Of a stretch of 64,000 nucleotides of DNA, positions 39,701 to 47,956 are shown in pieces. Below the pieces are notes generated by a model. That model searched no databases, was not told where the DNA came from, and saw only the letters and a program-made list of their open reading frames with translations. Position 1 is the stretch's first letter; every line of letters starts with the position of its first letter. The DNA comes from Inquilinus limosus DSM 16000 (GTDB lineage Bacteria > Pseudomonadota > Alphaproteobacteria > DSM-16000 > Inquilinaceae), in the NCBI RefSeq assembly GCF_000423185.1, contig NZ_KE383986.1, positions 1 to 64,000 of the forward strand. The letters are read 5' to 3'. Position numbers and translations under genes: made by a program.

Positions 39701-42700
39701 GCAAAGGCGGCGCGACCGCCGGCGGCGTCAACCCCGTGTCCAACGCCAAGGCGCTGTTCAACATCCTGGCGGGCGGGCTGAACATCAATCAGCAGGTCAC
39801 CGACCTCGGCGACGGCATTCTGCAGATCGGCCAGATCGGCAAGGAGATCGAGGCGACGATCGACGAGCTGCAGGAGATCTTCTCGCAGCCGCAGGCGGGC
39901 GAGTCCGAGATCGGCACCAGCAAGCAGATCGACGTCTCGGTCTCGGTCGGCGGCAGCGGCGGAGCCGCGGGCAACGGCGGCGCCGCGACCGCGACCAACA
40001 CCGGCTCGATCATCACCTTCGGCGCGCAGTCGGACGGGATCTACGCACAGAGCGTCGGCGGCGGCGGGGGGAGTGCCGGGGCGGCGACTTCGACGAGCGC
40101 GGCGACCAACGACAAAGCGTACCAGACTGCGATCGGCGTCGGCGGCAAGGGCGGCGGCGGGGGCGCGGGCGGCACCGTTACCGTCGTCAACGGCACCGGC
40201 AGCATGATCCTGACCCAGGGCGTCGCGGCGTTCGGCCTCTTCGCCCAGAGCGTCGGCGGCGGCGGTGGCGAAGGGGCGGCGGCCGGGACGGTCAGCGGCT
40301 CGTTCAAGAGCCTCTCGGTCGGCGTCGGGGGCAGTGGCGGCACCGGCGGCAATGGCGGCGCCGTCAGCGTGACCACCGGCGGTGGCACCGGCAGCAACAT
40401 CACCACGACCGGCAAGCACGGCATCGCCATCCTGGCGCAGAGCGTCGGCGGCAGCGGCGGCCTGGCGCGCACGATGACCACCGACCAGACCTTCGACCCC
40501 TCCAAGATCATCGTGAACCCGCAGGGGCGGCTCGGCGACATCCACGGGCTGGCGCTGACCTTCGGCGGCCAGGGCGGCGTCGGCGGCGACGGCGGGCAGG
40601 TCCAGGTCACGGCGGCCGCCGGCCCCGTCGAGACGTCGGGGCTGGACGCACACGCCATTGTGGCGCAGTCGGTCGGCGGCGGCGGAGGCATCGCGGTCGG
40701 CGGCCAGGTCCATCTGCAGCCCGCGCCCCCCGAGGGCGGCGCGGGCGGCAGCGGTGGCCCCGTCACCGTGCAACTGCAGTCGGGAGCGGCGATTACGACG
40801 GCCGGCGACGGCGCCTACGGGGTGCTGGCCCAGAGCGTCGGCGGCAGCGGCGGCATCGCCGGAGATCTGTCCGCAGTGGGGACCTATGCGCTCGGCATCC
40901 CCCGCAACCTGGTGGCGTTGAACTCGGGGAATGGCGGCGCCGTTTCGGTCACGGCGGACGGCGCCCTCATCCAGACCACCGGCAAATACGCCCCGGCCAT
41001 CTTCGCGCAGAGCGTCGGCGGCGGCGGCGGGCTGGTGAACTACGTCGCCAATGGCGCTCACATCCAGGCGCGGGGTACCGCCGGCGGCGCCGGCACAGGC
41101 GGCGGCGTGACGGTCTCGCTGGCCGACACCCTGGTCTTCGCCGAGGGGGTGGGCTCGGCGGGGATTCTCGCCCAGAGCGCCGGAACCGGGTCCGGTCCGA
41201 TCCAGATCTCGATCGATCAAACCTCGCAGGTTCGGGGCGGTGCGCCCGACGGCAGCGGCCAGGAGGCCTCGGAGCGGGACGACGCGGCCATCCGGCTGCT
41301 GGGCGGCACCGGGAACCGGATCCACAACGCAGGCCAGATCCTGGGGGTTAACGGAGGGATCGCGATCCTGGCCGACACGCCGTCGAGCAATACCGCCGTT
41401 ACCAATACCGACACCGGGCGGATCACCGGCGACGTCAAGCTCTCCGGCGGTTCCGGCAGCCTCCTCGACAACTGGTCGGGCGGCGTGGTCGATGCCCCGA
41501 CGGCGATCGCGCTCGGGAACGGCGGCGTCCTGCGGAACGCCGGCTCCCTGCTCGTCGGTGGCGGCGGACGGATCGGCAGGACCACGCTCGAGGGCGATCT
41601 CGCCCAGAGCGCCACGGGCCGCCTGGTGGTGGAGACGAACCACAGCACCGGCGCGGCGGATCAACTCGACGTGCAAGGCAGTGCCCGCCTCGACGGCACG
41701 GTGGAGGTGCATCCGGTGAGCCTCGCCAACCGCGCCGTGACGGTGCTGAGCGCGACGGAGGGGCTGACGGTCGATCCCGACCTCGAGGCCAGCCGGACCT
41801 ATCTCTATCGCTTCGACACGCGTCAGTCCGACAATAGCCTGCAGCTGCAGCCGGTGGCGGAGTTCAGCGCGGCGGCCGGCCCGCTGGGCCGCAACCAGCG
41901 TCGGGTGGCGGCGCATCTGCAGCGGCTCTGGGACAGCGGTGCGACGCTCGATGAGGGCTTCACGGCCCTGGTCGGGGTCGGGGACGGGGGCAGCTACGCG
42001 CAGGCACTGAACAGCCTGTCCGGGCAGACGGTCGGGGCGATCGCGGCCTTCCGCTACAGCTCGAGCCACGGCTTCGTCACCAACATGCTGGATGAGTGCG
42101 CGACCTTCGAGGGCGCCGGCGTGACGCAGGACGAAGTCAGCTGCGCCTGGGCGCGCGCCTTCGGCGGCGTCGCCGACCAGGACAGCACGGGCGACGCGCT
42201 CGGCTATCACACCAGCGCCTGGACCCTGCAGGCCGGCGGACAGCGCGAGGTCGCACCCGGCTGGTTCCTCGGCGGTTCCATCGGCTACGAGAGCAGCAGC
42301 TTCCGTGGCGATGCCGGCAGCTCGCGGGTCAGCGGCGACAGCCTGCTGCTCGGCGCCATCCTCCGCTACCAGACCGGGCCGTGGCAGGCCTCGGGTGCGC
42401 TCGACTTCGGCTATGGCTGGTACGACAGCAGGCGCGCGGTCGAGGCCGGCAGCTTCCGGGGGACCGCCGATGCCTCGCCGAATGTCTGGCATGTCGGCGC
42501 GCATGCGCGTCTTGCCTATCAGGTGCCCGTCGAGGCCTGGTACGTGCAGCCCCGCCTCGACCTGCACCTGACCTATGTGCACAGCGACGGCTACACGGAG
42601 ACGGGAGCCGGCCCGTTCAATCTCGACGTCGAGGCGGAGGGGGCAATGACCTTCGCCGCGATCCCCGCGGTCGAGGTGGGCGGGCGCATCCCCATCGGCC

Positions 42701-42966
42701 CGACCGCGGTGCTGCGTCCGTTCGCCAGTGCGGGCGTCGAGCTCAACGCCAACGGAGACTGGGCGGCGACCGCGCGGTTCGCGGATCAGCCGGGGAGCCG
42801 GGGCTTCCGGGCCGAGACGCCGATCCCGGATGTGCTGGGCAGGTTCACCCTCGGAGCCGAGCTGCTCAGCAGCGCGAACTGGGACTTCCGGCTCCAGTAC
42901 AGTGCCGGCGTCGGCGACGGTTATGCCTCCCACGCCGGCCTGGGGCGGGTCGCCTATCGGTTCTGA
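36793..42966 (+). CDS. Giant glycine-rich autotransporter (type Va) with QS(V/I)GG repeats
   Basis: The protein has 2057 residues. A signal peptide (about 1-36, ending PAAAQAQ) is followed by a passenger of some 1650 residues that is almost entirely a glycine-rich repeat. Each unit reads roughly G-x-xAQS(V/I)GGGGGxGG, then VAVGGxGGxGG and NxGxIxTxG, as in beta-helix autotransporters. A linker follows, then a C-terminal autotransporter beta-barrel (about 1780-2057) starting near WARAFGGVADQD and ending GLGRVAYRF with the expected terminal phenylalanine. The passenger has very few cysteines. ATG 36793 has GGGGAAG just upstream; ATG 36781 is the alternative. An adhesive or biofilm role is likely by analogy only. 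Confidence 0.92.
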   Translation: MVATGSFATVERRFGSWIALALGGIAFAEIIVPAAAQAQCNSNSNPSPPPAVTANFADRSFSPSTPYPTVGSVGIGGCGGTNGGDDQSGGPGGPGQPGGQVTSTNSSLTLIGAQFNDFNPTTAATIGSTGGGGGLGGTAGNAVFEFAPGGDGGAGGNAGPATVIFNGNFVPDPTQGLADQALVVTAQGGAGGEGGTTSGGGAFGKFAGNGGPGGNGGSLTVTASGSVRAAVQGVTVQSVGGGGGIGGLATSFVDRLTGATGGNGGAGGAGGPAVLQWVGGTVQTGQFGLWSQSIGGAGGDGGQAVDATGLTGGNAGAGGAGRMASVSLADGAITINQLSHQTPGAGILARANGGNGGSGGLAGPSLGSGGGTGGNGGNGGTAIVTVLGSVTYNGAGITGQVDGQGILVQANGGRGGPGGGASGFTGEGGSGGLAGIGGNATLTLGNATSTGAVRTSGNFAHGGLVQSIGGGGGAGAGADFGIGGTGGDGAAGGNGGTVLASAPNASVIATGKNGAALLAQSIGGGGGSGGDATTVDVGASIVIGGVGGLGGDGGAIGLDLTKGVFASTSTLGGAGILAQSIGGSGGAGGSASTTGVGLISMAIGGNSGSGGAGGPVNISSDALITTYGDHAAGIQAQSIGGGGGKGGSAVSFQAGVLPLASVSVGGSGGGGGAAGDVSVGNTAQVTTYGADAHGVLIQSIGGGGGSGGAAAARAVDISPNRRIPAISVAVATGGAGGSGNIGGAVGLNNSGLITTAGDGAIGVMAQSVGGGGGAAGDATAASYAGGNNQGGLSVSIDVAVGGSGGTGGTGGGVTIANSGLIATLGQDAYGVFAQSVGGGGGTGGGGDATAFANQAKLSFGTSVAVGGGGGTGGDAGALGLTNSGAVTTRGDGAVGVFAQSVGGGGGAAGGGTATANGGNIAVAVAVGGKGGAGGNGNTATVQNSGSIVTRGTDAVAIFAQSVGGGGGTGGKGGATAGGVNPVSNAKALFNILAGGLNINQQVTDLGDGILQIGQIGKEIEATIDELQEIFSQPQAGESEIGTSKQIDVSVSVGGSGGAAGNGGAATATNTGSIITFGAQSDGIYAQSVGGGGGSAGAATSTSAATNDKAYQTAIGVGGKGGGGGAGGTVTVVNGTGSMILTQGVAAFGLFAQSVGGGGGEGAAAGTVSGSFKSLSVGVGGSGGTGGNGGAVSVTTGGGTGSNITTTGKHGIAILAQSVGGSGGLARTMTTDQTFDPSKIIVNPQGRLGDIHGLALTFGGQGGVGGDGGQVQVTAAAGPVETSGLDAHAIVAQSVGGGGGIAVGGQVHLQPAPPEGGAGGSGGPVTVQLQSGAAITTAGDGAYGVLAQSVGGSGGIAGDLSAVGTYALGIPRNLVALNSGNGGAVSVTADGALIQTTGKYAPAIFAQSVGGGGGLVNYVANGAHIQARGTAGGAGTGGGVTVSLADTLVFAEGVGSAGILAQSAGTGSGPIQISIDQTSQVRGGAPDGSGQEASERDDAAIRLLGGTGNRIHNAGQILGVNGGIAILADTPSSNTAVTNTDTGRITGDVKLSGGSGSLLDNWSGGVVDAPTAIALGNGGVLRNAGSLLVGGGGRIGRTTLEGDLAQSATGRLVVETNHSTGAADQLDVQGSARLDGTVEVHPVSLANRAVTVLSATEGLTVDPDLEASRTYLYRFDTRQSDNSLQLQPVAEFSAAAGPLGRNQRRVAAHLQRLWDSGATLDEGFTALVGVGDGGSYAQALNSLSGQTVGAIAAFRYSSSHGFVTNMLDECATFEGAGVTQDEVSCAWARAFGGVADQDSTGDALGYHTSAWTLQAGGQREVAPGWFLGGSIGYESSSFRGDAGSSRVSGDSLLLGAILRYQTGPWQASGALDFGYGWYDSRRAVEAGSFRGTADASPNVWHVGAHARLAYQVPVEAWYVQPRLDLHLTYVHSDGYTETGAGPFNLDVEAEGAMTFAAIPAVEVGGRIPIGPTAVLRPFASAGVELNANGDWAATARFADQPGSRGFRAETPIPDVLGRFTLGAELLSSANWDFRLQYSAGVGDGYASHAGLGRVAYRF
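37498..41196 (+). repeat. Tandem degenerate coding repeats QS(V/I)GG in the autotransporter passenger
   Basis: About 17 copies of QS(V/I)GG(G/S/A)GG, usually preceded by hydrophobic-x-A and followed by a Gly-rich stretch, occur between the first (VQSVGG, 37498) and a last decayed copy (AQSAGTG, about 41170). Spacing ranges from about 45 to 115 residues. The early copies carry QSI or QSV with varied flanks, whereas the later ones are nearly uniform AQSVGG, suggesting recent internal duplication. Confidence 0.88.
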
Positions 42967-42976
42967 CCGAGCCCGG

Positions 42977-43774
42977 TCAGGCCATGCCGAGCGCCCGGCG
43001 GATCGCGGTCTCGACCGGCGAATAGGCCCTGTCCGCCCGGTCCAGCCGGCAGGGCTCGGCCAGGGCCAGCGAGGGCTGCGCCAGGAAGCGCGGCGCCGTG
43101 CCCCGGTGCTTCTGCGCTGCGTGGATGATGAAGGGGTGGCAGAGATAGACGGTGCCGGCCTCGCCGGTCGCCAGCGCCTCGGGCCGGCCGGCGCCCACGA
43201 GGTCGACCCGCGGGCTCGACACGCCGGCCTCGCCCGCCGGGGCCAGGAAGCGGGCCATGTCGAGATGCGAGCCGACGCGCAGGCGGGTGGGCGCGTCGCG
43301 CGGGCCGATATCCGAGAAGAGGAACAGCATCACCAGCGCCCGGCCGCGTGAGGTGACGTTGACCCGCCAGGACGAATAGTCCTGCCTCTCGTCCGGGTCG
43401 CTGTCCGGCCCCGGGAAGCTGACATCGACGTGCCAGCCGTCGTCATTGGGACTCTTGTGGTGCGGGAAGCGCACCGGGAAGGTGCCGAGGTCCCGGCGCG
43501 GGATCCAGCGGCCCCGGCCGACCAGCCGGTCGATGGCCGCGTGCAGCACCGGCGTGTTCGCCGCCGCCCGGAACGGCTCCTGCCCGTAGAAGCCCAGCCG
43601 CACCACCGGCCGGGTCCAGGTCGCCGGGTCGTCGGGATCGCAGGGCAGGTCGCGCCACAGGATGGCCCGCGCCTCCGCCGCCACCTCGGGCGGGAAGGCC
43701 CGGTCGATCCGGACGAAGCCGTCGCGGATGAACTGCTCCACCTGCCCGTCGCTCGGCGCGTGCGTCTCGATCAT
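42977..43774 (-). CDS. Phytanoyl-CoA dioxygenase (PhyH) family protein
   Basis: This 265-residue Fe(II)/2-oxoglutarate oxygenase-like protein has the metal motif H-x-D in DGWHVDVSFPG, a distal histidine in VYLCHPFIIHAAQ and a 2-oxoglutarate-binding arginine in KHRGTAPRFLAQP. The substrate is unknown; family members hydroxylate lipids, amino acids and secondary metabolites. The start MIETHAPSD at 43774 is preferred over an ATG at 43813 that adds a hydrophobic stretch. It ends 10 bases from the autotransporter stop, in convergent orientation, and lies 103 bases downstream of the O-methyltransferase. Confidence 0.85.
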   Translation of the reverse strand: MIETHAPSDGQVEQFIRDGFVRIDRAFPPEVAAEARAILWRDLPCDPDDPATWTRPVVRLGFYGQEPFRAAANTPVLHAAIDRLVGRGRWIPRRDLGTFPVRFPHHKSPNDDGWHVDVSFPGPDSDPDERQDYSSWRVNVTSRGRALVMLFLFSDIGPRDAPTRLRVGSHLDMARFLAPAGEAGVSSPRVDLVGAGRPEALATGEAGTVYLCHPFIIHAAQKHRGTAPRFLAQPSLALAEPCRLDRADRAYSPVETAIRRALGMA

Positions 43775-43877
43775 GGCGGCGGCAGGGTACAGGCCGCCCC
43801 CCGTCACCATCAACCGGGGTCAAAGCCGGTCGGCGCGGCGGCCGAAGCCGCCTCCGGACGGCTTTCGAGCCTTGCGC

Positions 43878-44543
43878 TCAGCCGATCCGCATGGACAGCT
43901 CGACATCCTCGCCGAAGGGCGTGGACAGGTAGCCGTTCGCGGGTGAGCGCACGCGCGCCAGGTAGTCGGGGCTGTAATCGGCGTTGTCGGCGACGATGAA
44001 GGCGCCCGGCTTGAGGCGACCCTCCACCAGGCTCAGGATCTCGGGATAGAGCGCCTTGGCGCCGTCGAGCAGAAGCAGGTCGATGGTTTCGGGAAGGTCG
44101 CCGCCCAGCGTCTGCAGGGCGTCTCCCTCCCGGATCTCCACCAGGTCGATGAGGCCGCCGGCCGTCAGGTTCTCCCGGGCCTGCGCCACCTTGGACGGCT
44201 CGAACTCGGTGGTGATCAGGCGGCCGCCGCCATTGTCCCGCAGGGCCGCGGCGAGATGCAGGGTCGAGATGCCGAACGAGGTCCCGAACTCGACGATCGT
44301 GCGCGCGCCGCAGCCTCGCGCCAGCATGTAGAGCAGCACGCCGATCTCCCGCGAGACCGCGAGCGGAAGATCCTTCAGGTGTCCGTAGAAGTCGAGGTAG
44401 CCGGTCTTGCTTCGCATCAGGCGATCCCGTTCTTCGGGCGAGAGGTCGGCCACGGCGGGAGGCGCCGCCGACCATGCCCTGGAGGACTCGTCGAACAGGC
44501 GGTCCAGCAGCGGCGCAAGCGGGTTGGCGGTCAGGGTGGTCAT
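43878..44543 (-). CDS. Class I SAM-dependent (O-)methyltransferase
   Basis: The 221-residue methyltransferase has motif I IVEFGTSFGISTLHLAAAL, an acidic residue after strand 2 (ITTEFEPSK), a motif-post-I EIREGDALQTL and DLLLLDGAKALYPEIL. This matches the catechol/caffeoyl-CoA O-methyltransferase superfamily, where the LDGAK-type motif binds metal. The substrate is unknown. It diverges from a TetR regulator gene with 93 bases between the starts, the classic arrangement of a repressor and its target. Confidence 0.85.
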   Translation of the reverse strand: MTTLTANPLAPLLDRLFDESSRAWSAAPPAVADLSPEERDRLMRSKTGYLDFYGHLKDLPLAVSREIGVLLYMLARGCGARTIVEFGTSFGISTLHLAAALRDNGGGRLITTEFEPSKVAQARENLTAGGLIDLVEIREGDALQTLGGDLPETIDLLLLDGAKALYPEILSLVEGRLKPGAFIVADNADYSPDYLARVRSPANGYLSTPFGEDVELSMRIG

Positions 44544-44636
44544 GCAGGTCTCCGGTCTGGGGTGAGCGCGTCGTTGCGCCGGACCAGAAATACGACTAAT
44601 GCGTCAGGTTCCCTATTCGCGTTGCCGCGCGCCCTG

Positions 44637-45302
44637 ATGTCCGATCGCCGAAGCCCTTCGATTTCCTCACGAAAGCAGCCGCAGCAGGCCCGCTCGGCCG
44701 GGCTCGTCGCCGCGGTTCTGGAGGCTGCGGTTCAGGTTCTGGCGAAGGAGGGCGCGCAGCGTTTCACCACGGCGCGGGTGGCCGAGAAGGCCGGAGTCAG
44801 CGTCGGGTCGGTCTACCAGTACTTTCCGAACAAGGCGGCGATCCTCTTCCGGCTCCAGAGCGACGAGTGGCGGCGGACGACCGAGCTGCTGCGCGGCATC
44901 CTCGAGGATGTCCGGAGGCCGCCGCTCGAACGGCTGCGCGCCCTGGTCCACGCCTTCATCCGCTCGGAATGCGACGAGGCCGAGATCCGTACTGCGCTCG
45001 ACGACGCCGCTCCCCTCTATCGCGACGCGCCCGAGGCGCAGGAGGCGAGGGCGTCGGGAGACCGCGCCGTCGAGGCCTTCATGCGTGAGGTGCTGCCCGA
45101 GGCCTCGGAAACGATCCGCGAACTGGCCGGCGATCTGATCACGACGACGCTGAGCGAGGTGGGGAAGCGCTTCTCGGAGACGCCCCGGACACCCGCGGAG
45201 ATCGAGACCTACGCCAACGCCATGGCCGATATGTTCTGCGCCTATCTCAATGGCCTGAAGCATGCCGGAGAAGGCGCCGAAGCGGCCGGCGACTCAGCCT
45301 GA
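44637..45302 (+). CDS. TetR-family transcriptional regulator
   Basis: The 221-residue regulator has an N-terminal TetR helix-turn-helix (RFTTARVAEKAGVSVGSVYQYFPNKAAIL, split across two helices at about 42-71) and a helical ligand domain of the TetR_C type. It probably represses the divergent O-methyltransferase gene and itself from the shared 44544-44636 region. I could not find a convincing palindrome there. ATG 44637 was taken as the start; the upstream open frame runs over the methyltransferase gene and is not coding. Confidence 0.88.
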   Translation: MSDRRSPSISSRKQPQQARSAGLVAAVLEAAVQVLAKEGAQRFTTARVAEKAGVSVGSVYQYFPNKAAILFRLQSDEWRRTTELLRGILEDVRRPPLERLRALVHAFIRSECDEAEIRTALDDAAPLYRDAPEAQEARASGDRAVEAFMREVLPEASETIRELAGDLITTTLSEVGKRFSETPRTPAEIETYANAMADMFCAYLNGLKHAGEGAEAAGDSA

Positions 45303-45307
45303 CCGGG

Positions 45308-46135
45308 TCATGCGCCCGGACGGCGCGGACGAACCGGACCGCCGCGCATGCTGGTGAAATCGGCCTCGATCCAGATCTTCCTGAGTTCCCCGGGCGGGTC
45401 GGCGGCATATGTCGCCTGGTATGCCGTCGAGCAGATCGCGGACGCCCTTGGTTTATATGGCGAGGGATAGGCCGAGCGCACCGTGGCTGCGCATCGCCTG
45501 AAGAATGCGTCCGTCTCGGACGAGGGAAGGGAGCGTGTCCGCAGGGCCAGGTGCTTCCCGTAGACGGAGTTCACCACCGAATCGAACCCGCCATACGGCG
45601 TCCATGGGCTCCGCCGGGCCAGCGGCTCGAAATCCGGCCGGCGAAGCAGGTCATAGGCCTTACGCACCGCGGCCTCGTCGATGGCGATCCGTCCGGCCGG
45701 CGTCTCCTGCTCCGAGACGAGGTCGTAGGCGACGACGAGCGGAACGACATCCTGCGGCTGGGGGGCCGGGCCGGCTGCGGCGATCAGGGCCCGCGCGGCC
45801 TCCGCACGCAGCCCGTGCCGCTCCTCCGGCCCGACGACGTCGGCGGCCATGCTGTTGCAGGCGATGGTGCACTGCCGCAGCGCCGCCATTTCTCCAGCAC
45901 GGACCTTGTCCGTCATGTGGCGGAAGGTGGCGCTGTCCTCCGCATCCTGCGCCAGCCCCTGCACCGCGAGGGCGGGAAGGACGACAGGGGCGGACAGGAT
46001 CATGCCGCCGGCCAGCATGGCATCGCAACCTGAGCTGTTCGAGCTGGACAGGATGTTGCAATCGGATCCGCAGCCGGCGAGGACCGCCAGCAGCGCGATC
46101 GTCGGCTGCGTCCGCCATCGCAGAAAATGCCCCAT
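45308..46135 (-). CDS. Cysteine-rich lipoprotein of unknown function
   Basis: The 275-residue protein has a lipoprotein signal (TIALLAVLAGC) followed by a short cysteine-rich stretch (GCGSDCNILSSSNSSGC). Further cysteine pairs occur as RQCTIAC in the middle and RRCAATV/SAICSTAY near the end. A Pro/Gln-rich linker is present (PAPQPQDVV). Several disulfides in the periplasm or outer membrane are likely. I do not recognise a family. The gene is convergent with the TetR gene, 5 bases apart. The ATG at 46135 has GGAG immediately before it, closer than usual. Confidence 0.6.
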   Translation of the reverse strand: MGHFLRWRTQPTIALLAVLAGCGSDCNILSSSNSSGCDAMLAGGMILSAPVVLPALAVQGLAQDAEDSATFRHMTDKVRAGEMAALRQCTIACNSMAADVVGPEERHGLRAEAARALIAAAGPAPQPQDVVPLVVAYDLVSEQETPAGRIAIDEAAVRKAYDLLRRPDFEPLARRSPWTPYGGFDSVVNSVYGKHLALRTRSLPSSETDAFFRRCAATVRSAYPSPYKPRASAICSTAYQATYAADPPGELRKIWIEADFTSMRGGPVRPRRPGA

Positions 46136-46214
46136 CTCCTGCCCCCAAGGCCTACAGCGAATGCAGGTTCCGGGCCGATGGTGGCGTCGATATGGCAGGC
46201 GCCGGACGGCCTTC

Positions 46215-47105
46215 CTAGGCGGCGCGGACGAAGTGGTTGCCCGCCACTTGTCGCACGCCGCTGGGAAGGCGGGCGGCCTCGCGGGCCTGGGCGACGAGCT
46301 CGGACTGCAGCTGCGAGGCCTCGCCGTGGAACGGCCGCTCCGGGTCCGGCACGGCGGAGAGCAGAAGCTGAGTATAGGGATGCTGCGGCGCATCGATCAC
46401 GGCGCCGGTGTCGCCCCATTCCACGATCCGCCCGGCATACATCACCGCGATCTCCTCGGCGACGTAGCGCGCTGTGGCGATGTCGTGGGTGATGTAGAGG
46501 AAGGCGATGCCGCGCTCGCGCTTCATCCGCTCCAGGAGGTTGAGCACGCCGAGCCGGATCGAGACGTCGAGCATCGAGGTCGGCTCGTCCGCCAGCACCA
46601 CCTCGGCGCCGACCGCCAGGGTGCGGGCGATGTTGACCCGCTGGCGCTGGCCGCCGGAGAGCTGATGCGGATACTTCGCCGCCGTCGTCTCCGGCTCCAG
46701 CTCCACCGCCGCCAGCAGCTCCATCACCCGGGCGCGCAGGGCGCGGCGGTCGGCCAGGCCGGCGTGGAGGGCGAGGGGGCGGGCGATGTGGTGGAAGATG
46801 GTGTGCACCGGGTTCAGCGACCCGAACGGGTCCTGGAACACCATCTGCACCGCGCGGCGATAGGCCAGCAGCTCGGCCTTGCCGTTCAGCGTGGCGACGT
46901 CCTGGCCGCGGAACAGCACCCGGCCGGCGGTCGGCTGGTGCTGCAGCATCAGGATACGGGCGCAGGTGGTCTTGCCGCTGCCGGACTCCCCGACCAGCGC
47001 CAGCGCCCGGCCGGCATGGAGGTCGATCGAGACGTCGTCCAGCGCCTGCAGCGGGCCGAAGCGCTTGCCGACGCGCTCGAGGGCGAGAATGGGCGTGTGG
47101 GTCAT
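46215..47105 (-). CDS. dppF: Peptide-type ABC transporter ATP-binding protein (DppF/OppF)
   Basis: The 296-residue ATPase has Walker A GESGSGKTT, signature LSGGQRQRVNIARTL and Walker B VVLADEPTS followed by a switch histidine in ITHDIATARYVA. The C-terminal region carries the oligopeptide-family extension (PDPERPFHG). With the DppD-like ATPase it forms the two-ATPase motor of a family 5 binding-protein importer. Its ATG overlaps the stop of the DppD gene (ATGA). It is the last gene of the operon that starts at 53310. Confidence 0.93.
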   Translation of the reverse strand: MTHTPILALERVGKRFGPLQALDDVSIDLHAGRALALVGESGSGKTTCARILMLQHQPTAGRVLFRGQDVATLNGKAELLAYRRAVQMVFQDPFGSLNPVHTIFHHIARPLALHAGLADRRALRARVMELLAAVELEPETTAAKYPHQLSGGQRQRVNIARTLAVGAEVVLADEPTSMLDVSIRLGVLNLLERMKRERGIAFLYITHDIATARYVAEEIAVMYAGRIVEWGDTGAVIDAPQHPYTQLLLSAVPDPERPFHGEASQLQSELVAQAREAARLPSGVRQVAGNHFVRAA

Positions 47106-47956
47106 GACGCCTCCGCCACGTCCTGCAGCGTGGTGCGGCGGGCCCCGTGCACCGAGGGGAAGGAGGCCCAGAGCTTCCGGGTGTAGTCATGGGCCGGGGC
47201 GCGGAAGATCTGCTGCGCCGTCCCGACCTCGACCAGCTTGCCCTTCAGCATCACGCCGATGCGGTCGCAGAACTGCACCATCAGGCTCAGGTCGTGGGTG
47301 ATGAACAGGATCGAGAAGCCCAGCTTTCGCCGCAGCCCGTCGATCTGCTGCAGGATCTCGCGCTGGACCACGACGTCCAGCGCCGTGGTCGGCTCGTCCA
47401 TCACGATCAGCTTCGGGTTCAGGGCCAGGCAGATGGCGATGACGATGCGCTGGCGCATGCCGCCGGAGAACTGGTGCGGATAATCGCGCAGCCGCGCCGG
47501 GTCGATGTCGACCATGCGCATCAGCTCGGCCGCGCGCTCCCGCGCCTCGGCCCGGCTGCAGCCGGTGTGGGCGGCCAGCACGTCGCGGAACTGGGCCTCG
47601 ATGGTCAGCACCGGATTCAGGGCGTTCATCGCGCTCTGGAACACCATGCCGACCTCGCGCCAGCGGAAGCGGCGCAGCGCCTCTCCGTCCAGGCGCAGCA
47701 CGTCCTGCCCGTCGAAGCGGATGTCGCCGGCGCTGATCAGAGCCGGCGGCTTGTGCAGCCGGGTGATGGCGAAGGCGATGGTGCTCTTGCCGCAGCCGGA
47801 TTCGCCGGCCAGGCCGAACACCTCGCCGCGGCCGATGTTGAAGCTGACGTCGTCGACCGCCCGGAAGTCGCCGCGGTCGCCGACATAATCGATGGTCAGG
47901 CCGCGCACCGACAGCAGCGGCTCGGGCGGCGGGGCCGCGGTCACATCCGGGCTCAC
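47102..47956 (-). CDS. dppD: Peptide-type ABC transporter ATP-binding protein (DppD/OppD)
   Basis: This 284-residue ATPase has Walker A GESGCGKST, signature FSGGMRQRIVIAICLAL and Walker B LIVMDEPTT. The D-family AHTGCSRAEARERA segment and a C-terminal PAHDYTRKLW motif are present. The likely start is a GTG at 47956 overlapping the DppC stop (GTGA); the open frame to 48115 is inside the permease gene. It is coupled to both neighbours. Confidence 0.92.
   Translation of the reverse strand: MSPDVTAAPPPEPLLSVRGLTIDYVGDRGDFRAVDDVSFNIGRGEVFGLAGESGCGKSTIAFAITRLHKPPALISAGDIRFDGQDVLRLDGEALRRFRWREVGMVFQSAMNALNPVLTIEAQFRDVLAAHTGCSRAEARERAAELMRMVDIDPARLRDYPHQFSGGMRQRIVIAICLALNPKLIVMDEPTTALDVVVQREILQQIDGLRRKLGFSILFITHDLSLMVQFCDRIGVMLKGKLVEVGTAQQIFRAPAHDYTRKLWASFPSVHGARRTTLQDVAEAS

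Noticed and set aside
37498-41196. Regular repeats that could suggest a CRISPR array
   Set aside because: They are degenerate coding repeats in one long frame with variable spacing, not identical direct repeats with unique spacers.
38734-42933. Open frame of 1399 codons on the minus strand opposite the autotransporter
   Set aside because: It is a mirror of the glycine-rich repeats in GC-rich DNA. The translation has no domain, signal peptide or ribosome binding site, whereas the plus strand encodes a complete autotransporter.
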